NCBI GenBank assembly: GCA_017525875.1
Contig: JAFXSG010000012.1
Span: 1-64,000 of the forward strand
Reading direction: 5' to 3'
Origin: Clostridia bacterium
GTDB taxonomy: Bacteria > Bacillota > Clostridia > Christensenellales > CAG-138
Length of the DNA stretch: 64,000 nt
Below, one piece after another: positions 36,185-44,471 of the stretch. Every line of letters starts with the position of its first letter. The stretch's first letter is position 1. The translations under genes and the position numbers were made by a program. The notes below the pieces were generated by a model. That model did not search any database, had not been told where the DNA came from, and was given only the letters and a program-made list of their open reading frames with translations.

Positions 36185-36234
36185 GCGCTCAGGCGGAAAT
36201 GAAAAACCGCAAAACAAGAAAAGGAGTGATCAAA

Positions 36235-36771
36235 ATGAAAAAGAAAAGCACCAGGATCCTGGCCATCGTGCTGACCGGAGTGCTGCTCGTCTCGCTCGCT
36301 GTCCCGGCTGCGCTGGCGGCAAGAGCCGAAGGAAGAACGAGCGGAACAGATCAAGCGCAAACGACTCAATCGGGAAACGGGCGGCAAAGAGGCAAGTGTG
36401 AACATAGGACGAACGAGAACGCCGAATGTGCAGAATCGGGAGACTGCGGCTGCCACGCCAAGCCCGAAGAACCCGCCGAACCGGAAAACGCGATAGGCAA
36501 GGACGCCGCGAAAGAGGCCGCGCTGGTCGACGCAGGGCTGAGCGCTGAGCAAGTCGGGAAAATGAGAGCAAGGCTTTCAGATAAGGACGGTACGCTCGTT
36601 TACAAGATAAGCTTCAAGTACGACGGTCAGAAGTATTCCTATAAGATCGATCCTGTAAGCGGAGAGATCCTTGATAAGACCGTGGGCGAAGCGGCGGAGC
36701 ATTCCGGGCATGGCCATGGGCATACAGGCAGTATGGGATCCCCCGAAAAAGTTGAGGACGACAGCATTTGA
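36235..36771 (+). CDS. Secreted PepSY-domain protein with Cys cluster and His-rich tail
   Basis: A 178-residue protein. The Sec signal peptide (ILAIVLTGVLLVSLAVPAAL) is followed by a Lys/Arg/Gln-rich part and a cysteine group (CEHRTNENAEC, CGCHAK) near residues 55-80. The PepSY domain comes next (AKEAALVDAGL; VYKISFKYDGQKYSYKID), then a HSGHGHGHTG tail. PepSY domains often inhibit proteases or sense at the envelope. The Cys and His clusters suggest metal binding, which is inference. ATG 36235 follows AAAGGAG. It diverges from and is probably activated by the adjacent two-component system. Confidence 0.82.
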   Translation: MKKKSTRILAIVLTGVLLVSLAVPAALAARAEGRTSGTDQAQTTQSGNGRQRGKCEHRTNENAECAESGDCGCHAKPEEPAEPENAIGKDAAKEAALVDAGLSAEQVGKMRARLSDKDGTLVYKISFKYDGQKYSYKIDPVSGEILDKTVGEAAEHSGHGHGHTGSMGSPEKVEDDSI

Positions 36772-36820
36772 GCCCAAACTGCCGGTCAAAACAGCCTAAC
36801 ATACTTTTCTCCTTCTGTAA

Positions 36821-36853
36821 GCGGGCTGCGGCAGATAGCCGCCGCCCGCGTTT
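36821..36853 (+). terminator. Terminator of the PepSY gene
   Basis: GCGGGC-GCGGC pairs with GCCGC-GCCCGC around AGATA with one mismatch, then TTT. The tail is short, so strength is uncertain. Confidence 0.55.
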
Positions 36854-37036
36854 CAGCGGTCCGAAGCAGCGGATGGATTGTCGTTTTGCAACAAATCATA
36901 TGGTTTTAGTGACTTCTCCATCGCAGTCATCATCAAGCGTTTCATAAAGATGCACAGGGATCCGTACTCCAGCCCCGTATTCACCGGCACCGGGGAATTT
37001 AAAGAGGCAATGAAGAGCGCGGAGCAGCAGCTCTGA
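36839..37036 (+). pseudogene. Possible 3' remnant of an unidentified gene
   Basis: An open frame with no good start ends at TGA 37034-37036 and reads, near its end, FSIAVIIKRFIKMHRDPYSS and TGTGEFKEAMKSAEQQL, which looks like real protein. A clear terminator follows 31 bases later (37067-37087). Together these suggest the tail of a truncated gene. I do not recognise the family; it could equally be chance. Confidence 0.35.
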
Positions 37037-37066
37037 AGGCAATTCAGCACGAAAAAGCAGGGCGGC

Positions 37067-37087
37067 GCCGACAGGCTCGGCTTTTTT
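37067..37087 (+). terminator. Terminator upstream of the Fe-S oxidoreductase gene
   Basis: GCCGA pairs with TCGGC around CAGGC, followed by six T. It isolates the downstream operon from the preceding region. Confidence 0.7.
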
Positions 37088-37191
37088 GCCGGAACAGGCG
37101 GTTATTTGTTGACTCCGGTGCAAAAATGCGGTATATTACAAACAGGGTTAATACTAAAACCGCGATAATCAAAGAAAGATGGGGTGCCGGC

Positions 37192-40014
37192 ATGGGCAAG
37201 AGCTATGATGAATGGAAGATCGGGGATCCGATGATCAACGAAAGGGATTATTGGCAGGACCCGAATTACGTTCCTGAGGATCCCGAGAAGGAAAAGCTCG
37301 TAAAGCAGCTTGCGGAGATGATAACCGACCGCGTTAAGAAAAAGCTGCTTCACAAGATCAACAACCGCGACCCCGAATACTGGATACTTGACATGATCCT
37401 TTCTAAGGAGCAGGTCAAGTTCCTTTTGAATTTCAAGAAAACGAGGGTGCCCTATTCCGTTCCCGAGCTTGCCGAAATGAACGGCATGAGCCTTGAGGAC
37501 ACGCAAAAGATGGTCGAACGCCTTCGCTGGATCGGCGTTATCGAGCAGAATCGTGCAAAGACAGAGGACAAGCACCTTCAGTACGAGCTGCCGATCTTCG
37601 TTCCCGGCAGTGCCGAGTTCATGATGATGCAGGACAAGCTTACGGATGAATTCCCTCAGCTCGCAACGTTCTTCAACCTCATGACGCAGATACCGCTCGC
37701 AGGGCTCACGCAGCTCGCTCCCCCGGGCGGAGCCGGCATAGGCATGCACGTGATCCCGGTCGAGAAGGCGATCTCCGCCGAGAGCCGCAGCGTGCCCGTG
37801 GAGCATATTTCGCGCTGGCTCGACATGTACGATAAGTTCGGCATTTCCGAATGCTCCTGCCGCAAGCAGCAGACGATGCGCGGCGAGGGTTCCGGCGAGA
37901 TCCGCGGTGATTACTGCATAGGCGTTGGCGATATGGCCGAGTACATGGACGACCGCGGCATCGGTCACTACGTCAGCAAGGAGGAAGTGCTTGAGATACT
38001 CGAGCGTGCCGAGCGCCACGGCTACGTGCATCAGATAACTAATATCGACGGTGAAGATAAGATCGTCGCCATATGTAACTGCGCTCCCGGCGTTTGCAAC
38101 GCTCTGCGCACTTCGCAGCTGTTCAACACGCCCAATATGTCCGCCTCCGCCTACCGTGCGCACGTTGAAAAGGATAAATGCGTAGCGTGCGGAAAGTGCG
38201 TGGAGGTCTGCCCCGTCGGCGCAGCTAAACTGGGTCAGAAGCTCTGCAGGAAGGACGGCAGCGAGGTCGAATACCCGAAGACGCAGCTTCCGAACGGACG
38301 CAAATGGGGCGCGGATAAATGGAATTACAACTACCGCGAGGACGCAAAGATCAACTGTTACGATACCGGTACCGCTCCCTGCAAGACCGCCTGCCCCGTT
38401 CACCTCTCCGTGCAGGGCTATATCAAGATGGCTGCGGAGGGGCGCTACGACGATGCGTTGAAGCTCATCAAGCAGGATAATCCCCTGCCCATGATCTGCG
38501 GCGCGATCTGCAACCGCCGCTGCGAGGACGCGTGCACTAGGGGAACGGTCGATAAGCCTCTCGCGATCGACGAGATTAAGAAGTTCATAGCCTCGCTCGA
38601 TCTCAACAAGAAAGACCGCTACATACCGCTCTGTGAGAAGCACGACGGCGGTATGTGGAGCGATGAATACAAGGTCGCGGTGATCGGATCCGGCCCTGCG
38701 GGACTTTCCTGCGCATACTTCCTGAGGCGCGACGGCTATCCCGTGACCGTGTTTGAGAAGGAACATAGAGCAGGCGGTATGCTGGAGCACGGCATTCCTT
38801 CCTACAGGCTTGAAAAGGACGTTATGCAGGCTGAGATAGACGTCATCAGGGAAATGGGCGTCGAGTTCAGATTCGGTATCGAAGTCGGTAAGGACATTAC
38901 GATCGACGAACTGAGGAAGCAGGGATACAAGGCGTTCTTCATTGCTATAGGCATGCAGAGCGGCAGACTTGCGGGCGTGCCCGGCGAGGATGCAGAAGGC
39001 GTCGAGACCGGCGTCAGCTTCCTGCGGCGCATCAATAACGACCATTCCGTAAGGCTTAACGGCAAGACCGTGGTCATTGGCGGAGGCAATGTTGCGATAG
39101 ACGTAGCCGGCAGCGCGCTGAGAGCCGGCTCGGACGAAGTGACGATGCTCTGCCTTGAACAGCTGGACGAGATGCCTGCCGCAAAGGACGAAGTCGAGGA
39201 AGCCCTTTCGGATGGCGTCAAGCTGGTCAACGGCTGGGGCCCGAAGGAAGTCCTGTCAGAGAACGGCAGGGTCAGCGCGGTCGTATTCAAGCGCTGCACC
39301 CGCGTGTATGACGAGGATCACCGCTTCTCGCCCGAATACGACGAGAATGATACCATCACTGTCCCCTGCGACAATCTGCTCCTTTCCATCGGCCAGAGCA
39401 TTATTTGGGGCGATCTGTTGAAGGGCACGAAGGTCGAGCTGCGGCCTAACGGCGGTGTTATCGCAGATCCCGTTACACGCCAGACCGCGGAACCCGATAT
39501 CTTCGTTGGCGGCGACGTGTTCACCGGAGCAAGGTTCGCCATTGACGCTATCGCCGGCGGACGTGAAGGCGCAGTCTCCATAAACCGCTTCGTGCATCCC
39601 GGCAACTCCCTCACCATCGCGCGCGATCTCAGGCAGTTTAAGGAGCTCGACAAGGACGATATCGCCGATCCCTCCCGCATGGAGAGCTTTGACAATTCTC
39701 CGCGCCAGATCCCCGGTAAAAAAGCGGGAGCTGCAAACGCCACTTTCGAGGACCTCAGGCTCACCTTCACCGAGGAGCAGGTCCGGAAGGAAGCAAAGCG
39801 CTGCCTCGGCTGCGGTGCGACGACCGTCGATACCAATCGCTGCGTAGGCTGCGGACTCTGTACAACAAAGTGCGAGTTCGATGCTATCCACCTGACGAGG
39901 GACGTTCCCGAGGCGAGCAAAATGTATAAGTCCGAGCAGAAGGTCAAAGCCCTGCTGCCGTACGCCGCGAAACGCGCCGTCAAGATCATATTCAAGAAGA
40001 CCGAAGATGAGTGA
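37192..40014 (+). CDS. Multidomain Fe-S / FAD NAD(P)H oxidoreductase (GltD-like)
   Basis: A 940-residue protein. The N-terminal 300 residues include a helix-turn-helix-like part (PYSVPELAEMNGMSLEDTQK) and a cysteine set in ECSCRK, DYC and ICNCAPGVC. A ferredoxin motif follows, CVACGKCVEVCP. The middle is a glutamate-synthase-small-subunit-like FAD/NAD(P) module: a Cys-rich lead-in, CGAICNRRCEDAC; FAD loop VIGSGPAGLSCAY; NAD(P) loop VVIGGGNVAIDVA. The C-terminus has a second motif, CVGCGLCTTKC. It is probably a soluble electron-transfer or bifurcation-type enzyme; the partner is unknown. ATG 37192 fits the domain start. It overlaps hypB by 8 bases. Confidence 0.85.
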   Translation: MGKSYDEWKIGDPMINERDYWQDPNYVPEDPEKEKLVKQLAEMITDRVKKKLLHKINNRDPEYWILDMILSKEQVKFLLNFKKTRVPYSVPELAEMNGMSLEDTQKMVERLRWIGVIEQNRAKTEDKHLQYELPIFVPGSAEFMMMQDKLTDEFPQLATFFNLMTQIPLAGLTQLAPPGGAGIGMHVIPVEKAISAESRSVPVEHISRWLDMYDKFGISECSCRKQQTMRGEGSGEIRGDYCIGVGDMAEYMDDRGIGHYVSKEEVLEILERAERHGYVHQITNIDGEDKIVAICNCAPGVCNALRTSQLFNTPNMSASAYRAHVEKDKCVACGKCVEVCPVGAAKLGQKLCRKDGSEVEYPKTQLPNGRKWGADKWNYNYREDAKINCYDTGTAPCKTACPVHLSVQGYIKMAAEGRYDDALKLIKQDNPLPMICGAICNRRCEDACTRGTVDKPLAIDEIKKFIASLDLNKKDRYIPLCEKHDGGMWSDEYKVAVIGSGPAGLSCAYFLRRDGYPVTVFEKEHRAGGMLEHGIPSYRLEKDVMQAEIDVIREMGVEFRFGIEVGKDITIDELRKQGYKAFFIAIGMQSGRLAGVPGEDAEGVETGVSFLRRINNDHSVRLNGKTVVIGGGNVAIDVAGSALRAGSDEVTMLCLEQLDEMPAAKDEVEEALSDGVKLVNGWGPKEVLSENGRVSAVVFKRCTRVYDEDHRFSPEYDENDTITVPCDNLLLSIGQSIIWGDLLKGTKVELRPNGGVIADPVTRQTAEPDIFVGGDVFTGARFAIDAIAGGREGAVSINRFVHPGNSLTIARDLRQFKELDKDDIADPSRMESFDNSPRQIPGKKAGAANATFEDLRLTFTEEQVRKEAKRCLGCGATTVDTNRCVGCGLCTTKCEFDAIHLTRDVPEASKMYKSEQKVKALLPYAAKRAVKIIFKKTEDE

Positions 40015-40705
40015 CAGCAGGTTTAATGTAATAGACGTGAGGGCGGGAATAGAAGCCGAGAACGGCCGCTTTGCCGCCCTCGTGCGTGAGCTTACTGAAA
40101 AAGAGGGCGTCTTTCTCGTCAACCTCATGGCGTCCCCCGGTGCAGGCAAGACGAGCGTGCTTTGCCATATCATAGATGCGCTGTCGGCCAAATTCCGTAT
40201 AGGCGTGATGGAGGCGGATATGGATGCGGACGTGGATTCCGTGACCGTTGCTTCACACGGCGCCGAGGTCGTTCAGCTGCACACGGGCTCATCCTGCCAC
40301 ATGGATGCGAAGATGACCCTTCGAGGGCTTGAGGAGTTTAAAAAGCCGCTTCCCGAAGTGATAATTCTGGAGAACGTGGGCAATCTCGTATGCCCGGCTG
40401 AGTTCGACGTCGGTTCGGATATGCGCCTTATGATACTGAGCGTGCCCGAGGGCGACGACAAGCCCTTGAAATACCCGCTCATGTTCACCGTATCTGATTG
40501 GATGCTGATCAATAAGATAGATACCGCGCCGGTATTCGATTTCGATTTTGCGAGATGCGAAGCGAACGTGCGCGCGCTCAACCCGGATATCGAGCTTTTC
40601 CCCGTTTCGGCAAAGACGGGCGAAGGAATGGGCCGCTTTACCGCCGGGCTTGCCGCTGTGATTTCCCGGGAACTGCAAAAAAAGCACAAGGGGGCAGACG
40701 CATGA
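40007..40705 (+). CDS. hypB: HypB-family nickel-insertion GTPase, copy 1
   Basis: A 232-residue SIMIBI GTPase. P-loop ASPGAGKTS is near residue 44, the metal-site pair is in SCHMDA, and the guanine-specificity motif is NKID in LINKIDTAP. HypB delivers Ni to hydrogenase precursors with HypA. No N-terminal His-rich nickel store is present. It starts within the end of the oxidoreductase gene and ends inside the next hypB (4-base overlap). No hydrogenase structural gene is in the window, so the client is unknown; the oxidoreductase operon is a hint. Confidence 0.9.
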   Translation: MSDSRFNVIDVRAGIEAENGRFAALVRELTEKEGVFLVNLMASPGAGKTSVLCHIIDALSAKFRIGVMEADMDADVDSVTVASHGAEVVQLHTGSSCHMDAKMTLRGLEEFKKPLPEVIILENVGNLVCPAEFDVGSDMRLMILSVPEGDDKPLKYPLMFTVSDWMLINKIDTAPVFDFDFARCEANVRALNPDIELFPVSAKTGEGMGRFTAGLAAVISRELQKKHKGADA

Positions 40706-41361
40706 AAGTTATCGAGCTGAAAATGACTGTCACCGATTCCAACGACCGCGACGCCCAGGCCCTTCGCCGCGAGCTTACGGAGCGAGGGATTTTCCTGATA
40801 AACCTGATGAGCGCACCCGGCAGCGGTAAAACGACCCTGCTTTCACGCACGATTACGGATCTTGCGGGCAAGGTGAAGATAGGTGTAATGGAAGCTGACA
40901 TCGCCTCCGACGTGGATGCAAGAAGGATAAGCGAGCTTGGCGCCGAGAGCATACAGGTGCACACGGACGGCATGTGCCATATGGATGCCGGAATGACGCG
41001 CACCGGGCTTGAAAACATGGAAAACTCCGGAGACCGGATCGTTTTCCTCGAAAACGTAGGCAACCTTATTTGTCCTGCGGAGTTTGATACCGGTGCTCAC
41101 AAAAACGTGATGATACTCAGCGTGCCTGAGGGCGATGACAAGCCGCTGAAATACCCGCTGATGTTTTCCAAGAGCGACGTGCTCATTATAACCAAATCGG
41201 ACGCAGCGCCGTATTTTGATTTTGACTTCGAGGCGGTCGAGAGCAGAGTCAGAAAGCTCAATCCATCCATCCTCATATTCCCCGTTTCGGCAAAGACAGG
41301 AGACGGAATGGAAGCATGGGAGGATTACATTCTGTCAGAATGGGAGAAGCGTCATGCATGA
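40702..41361 (+). CDS. hypB: HypB-family nickel-insertion GTPase, copy 2
   Basis: A 219-residue paralogue of the preceding gene. P-loop SAPGSGKTT and the metal site MCHMDA are conserved, but the specificity motif is TKSD in IITKSDAAP rather than NKxD. The LENVGNL..CPAEFD and SVPEGDDKPLKYPLMF blocks are shared by both copies. ATG 40702 overlaps the end of copy 1, and its stop lies just past the hypA start. Two divergent copies in tandem suggest a heterodimer or two clients; this is inference. Confidence 0.9.
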   Translation: MKVIELKMTVTDSNDRDAQALRRELTERGIFLINLMSAPGSGKTTLLSRTITDLAGKVKIGVMEADIASDVDARRISELGAESIQVHTDGMCHMDAGMTRTGLENMENSGDRIVFLENVGNLICPAEFDTGAHKNVMILSVPEGDDKPLKYPLMFSKSDVLIITKSDAAPYFDFDFEAVESRVRKLNPSILIFPVSAKTGDGMEAWEDYILSEWEKRHA

Positions 41362-41719
41362 GCTGAGCATAGTCAAGCATGTGATCAAAACGCTCCGGGA
41401 GGTAGTGGAAGAAAACCACGTGCGCCGCATCGGCTCCGTCACGCTCGAGGTCGGCGAGGTTTCCGGCGTAGTGATCGAGCAGCTCGCCGACTGCTGGAAC
41501 TATTTCCGGGAGAAAGACGAGCTTGTAAAGGGCGCTCCGCTTTACGTTGAAACGATCGAAGCTGTGACTTTTTGCACGTCCTGCGAAAAAACTTACGAAA
41601 CGGTCAAATTCGGAAAGACCTGTCCTTACTGCGGCAGCGCGGAAACATATCTCTTAACAGGCAACGAGTTTTCCATCAAGCAGATCGAGGCGGAAACGGA
41701 TGACAGCGTTGAGCCCTGA
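41354..41719 (+). CDS. hypA: HypA nickel metallochaperone
   Basis: A 121-residue HypA. MHELSI provides the N-terminal Ni site (Met1, His2), and two CxxC pairs form the zinc site (CTSC and CPYC, about residues 74-97). It binds HypB and passes Ni to the target enzyme. It starts 8 bases inside the second hypB and ends the operon. No terminator is evident directly after it; the following 80 bases are featureless before the IS200 relic. Confidence 0.93.
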   Translation: MHELSIVKHVIKTLREVVEENHVRRIGSVTLEVGEVSGVVIEQLADCWNYFREKDELVKGAPLYVETIEAVTFCTSCEKTYETVKFGKTCPYCGSAETYLLTGNEFSIKQIEAETDDSVEP

Positions 41720-41800
41720 CGGTGGGAGCGGCTGCCCTATGCACGATAATGCGGTCCTGCACGCGTTTCTATGTGGATTGCCCTTGCTGAATCCGCGGCG

Positions 41801-41926
41801 CTATTCCTGCCCGCAAAGAAGCAGAATACCGTGGATTACTCGTCTGCGGTATTTGGGTGCAAACACTATATGGTACTTGCGCCTCCACTTGCTATGTGAT
41901 AAACTTCTTACGTCATCTTGAATGAC
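41801..41926 (-). pseudogene. N-terminal fragment of an IS200/IS605 TnpA transposase
   Basis: Translation of the minus strand gives VIQDDVRSLSHSKW, then RRKYHIVFAPKYRRRVI, then a few unrelated residues and a stop at 41801. The phrase KYHIVFAPKYRR is the conserved first segment of IS200-type TnpA. Only about 35 of about 150 residues remain, and the catalytic HUH pair and tyrosine are missing. The hairpins at 41927-42036 just upstream of it are probably the matching element end. Confidence 0.85.
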
Positions 41927-42036
41927 AAAACCTCCTGTGTTTTGTTGTGGTTCCTAGGCCACTCTTACTTTAACACAGGAGGTTTTCTCTGTCGTTATCT
42001 AAAGATTTTTTATTGACCACCAGTTGAACTGGTGGT
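41927..42036. repeat. Nested inverted repeats, probable IS200-type element end
   Basis: AAAACCTCCTGTGTT (41927-41941) and AACACAGGAGGTTTT (41972-41986) are perfect 15-bp arms with an inner GTGG/CCAC pairing. A second perfect hairpin, ACCACCAG-CTGGTGGT (42016-42036), follows and ends in TTTATTT. IS200/IS605 elements end in such subterminal hairpins rather than terminal inverted repeats, and the tnpA fragment abuts them. Confidence 0.7.
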
Positions 42037-42069
42037 TTATTTAACGCCTGTTCGGCTGCCAAACAAAAC

Positions 42070-42094
42070 AGGAGGGCTTTGAACCGGCCCTCCT
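42070..42094 (-). terminator. Terminator of the YczE-type gene
   Basis: AGGAGGGC pairs with GCCCTCCT around a 9-base loop, and the minus strand continues TGTTTTGTTT. It starts 16 bases after the stop codon. Confidence 0.8.
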
Positions 42095-42109
42095 ATTTTC
42101 ATGAAAAAA

Positions 42110-42808
42110 TCACTGTTTTTTGAAAAGCACTTTAAAAGAATCCCTCAATCTTTGGTGCCTGATCTCGGTCGCGTCAAAGCGGACCGTTTTGAAAGCGAGC
42201 TGCATGATCGGTCCTGCGCAGACGGCGCAGAGGATCGTGCCGAGCCCGACGGGGCCGCCGAGCAGCCAGCCGATAAACGTTGCCAAACCGAGAATAAACA
42301 CGCTCACAAGCCCGATAGGTACCCGCCGGGCGCGCTTTGCGAGGCCGACAAGCAGCGTATCGCGCGGTCCGCAGCCGAGGGAAGCGATCATGTAGACGTA
42401 CTGCGTATATGCAAGAACGATCAGCCCGGCGAGCAACACCGGGATCGACGTCCATAGAGACTGGCACGGCGGTACCAGCTTTGTCCAGTTGAAAAAGTCG
42501 ACGGCTTTTCCGACGACTATCGCGTCGATGAACATGGAGATGCCGACCGGCTCTTTCATAAGGATATCGATAAGCAGTATCGTGACGGATACCGCGATGG
42601 ACGCGCTGCCGAAGAGGATACCGAGGCTCCTCGAAAGGCCGAGGCTCAGAACGTCCCAGGGCGCCGCGCCGATGTTGGCCTGAATGGTCAGATAGATCCC
42701 GAATCCATTGACGAAGAGGCTGATGATCGCGATCAGCATATTGATGATTATCGCACCGGGCGTCCCGTTTTCCCGCAGAGTATGAAGTTTTTCGCTCACC
42801 CTTCCCAT
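42110..42808 (-). CDS. YczE/YyaS/YitT-family membrane protein
   Basis: A 232-residue protein with about six membrane spans. It has the family hallmark FGIYLTIQANIGAAPWDVLSLGL after the first span and GCGPRDTLLVGL in the middle, a related repeat that reveals the internal duplication of this family. Transport or membrane-signalling roles are proposed for relatives but none is established. It is monocistronic with its own terminator and lies divergent from the Crp/Fnr fragment. The IS200 relic lies just downstream. Confidence 0.85.
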   Translation of the reverse strand: MGRVSEKLHTLRENGTPGAIIINMLIAIISLFVNGFGIYLTIQANIGAAPWDVLSLGLSRSLGILFGSASIAVSVTILLIDILMKEPVGISMFIDAIVVGKAVDFFNWTKLVPPCQSLWTSIPVLLAGLIVLAYTQYVYMIASLGCGPRDTLLVGLAKRARRVPIGLVSVFILGLATFIGWLLGGPVGLGTILCAVCAGPIMQLAFKTVRFDATEIRHQRLRDSFKVLFKKQ

Positions 42809-42844
42809 GAGGTTAATTGTACCCTAAAAAGCCCCGTTGTCAAT

Positions 42845-43170
42845 GCTTTGTTCGGCAGGATGATCGAACAATGCTTTCCGCCGGGGAAGGAAACGATCCG
42901 CATCTCCGAATCGGTCTCGAACCGGTCAATGGTCATGAACGTTTCGCGCCCGTCCCTCTACCGTGAGCTCAAAAAGCATGAGGATGAAGGACTAATCTCC
43001 TATGCGCCGTTGGTGAGCATGATCCTCGACCGTGACGCGTTTATGGACGTGCTCAGCAGGCAGGTCGTTAAGCGCATATCAGAATTGTCATTAACCTATG
43101 TCGGGAGTGGACGATGCAGCAGTTGCAGAAAACGCCACTGCCGCAGCTTCTGCAAACCAGTTCAATGAGA
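42845..43170 (+). pseudogene. C-terminal fragment of a Crp/Fnr-family regulator
   Basis: In the frame 42782-43168, residues from TIRISESVSNRSMVMNVSRP through SLYRELKKHEDEGLISY match the helix-turn-helix end of Crp/Fnr proteins (about 42893-43054). The cyclic-nucleotide-binding barrel that should precede it is missing, and the last 30 residues are unrelated Cys-rich sequence. It is probably a decayed regulator that once sat beside the YczE gene. Exact borders are uncertain. Confidence 0.6.
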
Positions 43171-43179
43171 CTGTATGAA

Positions 43180-43215
43180 AAATGTGTGAAAACTAAGCAG
43201 GGTCTTCACACATTT
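43180..43215. terminator. Inverted repeat downstream of the Crp fragment
   Basis: AAATGTGTGAA (43180-43190) pairs exactly with TTCACACATTT (43205-43215), followed at distance by TTTCTTTT. It may be a bidirectional terminator. The rest of 43170-43318 shows no gene I can support. Confidence 0.5.
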
Positions 43216-43318
43216 CAGCATTGATTTCTTTTATTGAAATTAGGAATCATTCAGTCCGGCGCAGGAAAACAAACGTCAGCTTTTCTCTGCCAGATATGTT
43301 CAGGGCTGTATGCACGCT

Positions 43319-44449
43319 TTATCTCAACCGGAAAAAGTATGTAATCTGCGGTTCGTCGTTCGGTCCGCATGTCAGGATCGTATGGATCTCGCCGATCATC
43401 TGACCGATGTTCAGCGTCTGCTGATACATGCTTTCGCGGGTGCACCAGACCGCGCCGTTTTTAACGGCATTGAGGTCTTTAAGCAGAGGATTCAGCGCAA
43501 GGAACTCCGAAAGCGAGCTCACCTCGCCGCCGATCGTAGAGTTGTAGATCACGACGTCTGCGCTGCGTGCGGCCGCGAAGAAGGTCTCCATCTCAACGTT
43601 GACCGTTGCCATCGCGCTGGAGTCGCCGAGATCCGCGAAGGCGTAATGCCCTCCGGCAAGCTCAATCATGCGGCTTACGTAATCGCCGGATTTGCGCGCG
43701 ACGGCGTAACCCGTTCCGCTGATGCGGAAGAACACCACGGTCTTTTCCGCCGGTTCCGCGGATGCTGCCTGATTCATAAAAGCGACCTGCTCGTTAAACA
43801 GCTCGTTCGCCTTTTCTTCACAGCCGAGCAATACGCCGTAAAGCTTGATCCATTCGGTGCGGCCGAGGGGATGCGTTTCGTAGCTCGAACGGTCGATAAG
43901 CACCGGCACACCGAGCTTTTCGAGCTGCGCCTTCACGTCCGAGGCGTGGCCGATCATGCCGGATTCGATCGCAAGCGGACAGCTTTCCGAAAGGATCAGC
44001 TCGTAATCAGGCTGGGAGTATTTGCCGGCGTAGAGGATATCGCCACGCTCCATCGCAAGGCGCGCGTTCTCCACGTACCAGCCCTCGGCCTTCGTGCCGG
44101 AAAGGCGTATCGCGTCAAGGCGGTCAAGACCGTCGAAAAGGCACATAACGGCGGTCGCAGCGAGATAGATATTACCGATCGGCTGCTGCAGCACAACGAT
44201 ATCATCTGCGATCCCGTTCGGCGCGGCAGCTCCCTCAGGGACGACGAGAAAACGACCGCCTTCGTTTATTGAGATCAGCTTGAGCCCGCCGTCATATTCC
44301 TCTATCGAAAACTCGTGCGCGAATGAAAGCGCCTCTTTGGACACTGGTTTCCGACCGCTGCCGAGCCCTTCCGGCGATTGCTTTTGCCCGCATCCAAACA
44401 CGGAAAGCGACAGCAGCAGGCAGAGAAAGATCAGGAATATTCGTTTCAT
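43319..44449 (-). CDS. Metallophore/corrinoid-type ABC transporter substrate-binding lipoprotein
   Basis: A 376-residue exported protein with lipobox VFGC. It has the helical-backbone binding-protein fold (class III, FecB/BtuF-like): PIGNIYLAATAVMCLFDGL, DYELILSESCPLAIESGM and RKSGDYVSRMIELAGGHYAF. It should feed the FecCD-type permease at 47328-48362, for which no other binding protein is present. The start at ATG 44449 has AAGGAG; an upstream in-frame extension lacks a signal peptide. It is the third gene of the riboswitch-controlled leftward operon. Ligand (cobalamin precursor, cobalt chelate or heme) unknown. Confidence 0.82.
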   Translation of the reverse strand: MKRIFLIFLCLLLSLSVFGCGQKQSPEGLGSGRKPVSKEALSFAHEFSIEEYDGGLKLISINEGGRFLVVPEGAAAPNGIADDIVVLQQPIGNIYLAATAVMCLFDGLDRLDAIRLSGTKAEGWYVENARLAMERGDILYAGKYSQPDYELILSESCPLAIESGMIGHASDVKAQLEKLGVPVLIDRSSYETHPLGRTEWIKLYGVLLGCEEKANELFNEQVAFMNQAASAEPAEKTVVFFRISGTGYAVARKSGDYVSRMIELAGGHYAFADLGDSSAMATVNVEMETFFAAARSADVVIYNSTIGGEVSSLSEFLALNPLLKDLNAVKNGAVWCTRESMYQQTLNIGQMIGEIHTILTCGPNDEPQITYFFRLR

Positions 44450-44471
44450 ACGGGCTCCTTGGAAAACTCTG

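Noticed and set aside
37102..39045. Minus-strand open frame of 647 codons opposite the Fe-S oxidoreductase
   Set aside because: Shadow of a high-GC gene, with no start signal and no recognisable domain.
43100..43173. Short frame reading VDDAAVAENATAAASANQFN, reminiscent of a chemoreceptor tail
   Set aside because: Only about 25 codons between stops and compositionally simple; too weak to call a methyl-accepting protein fragment.
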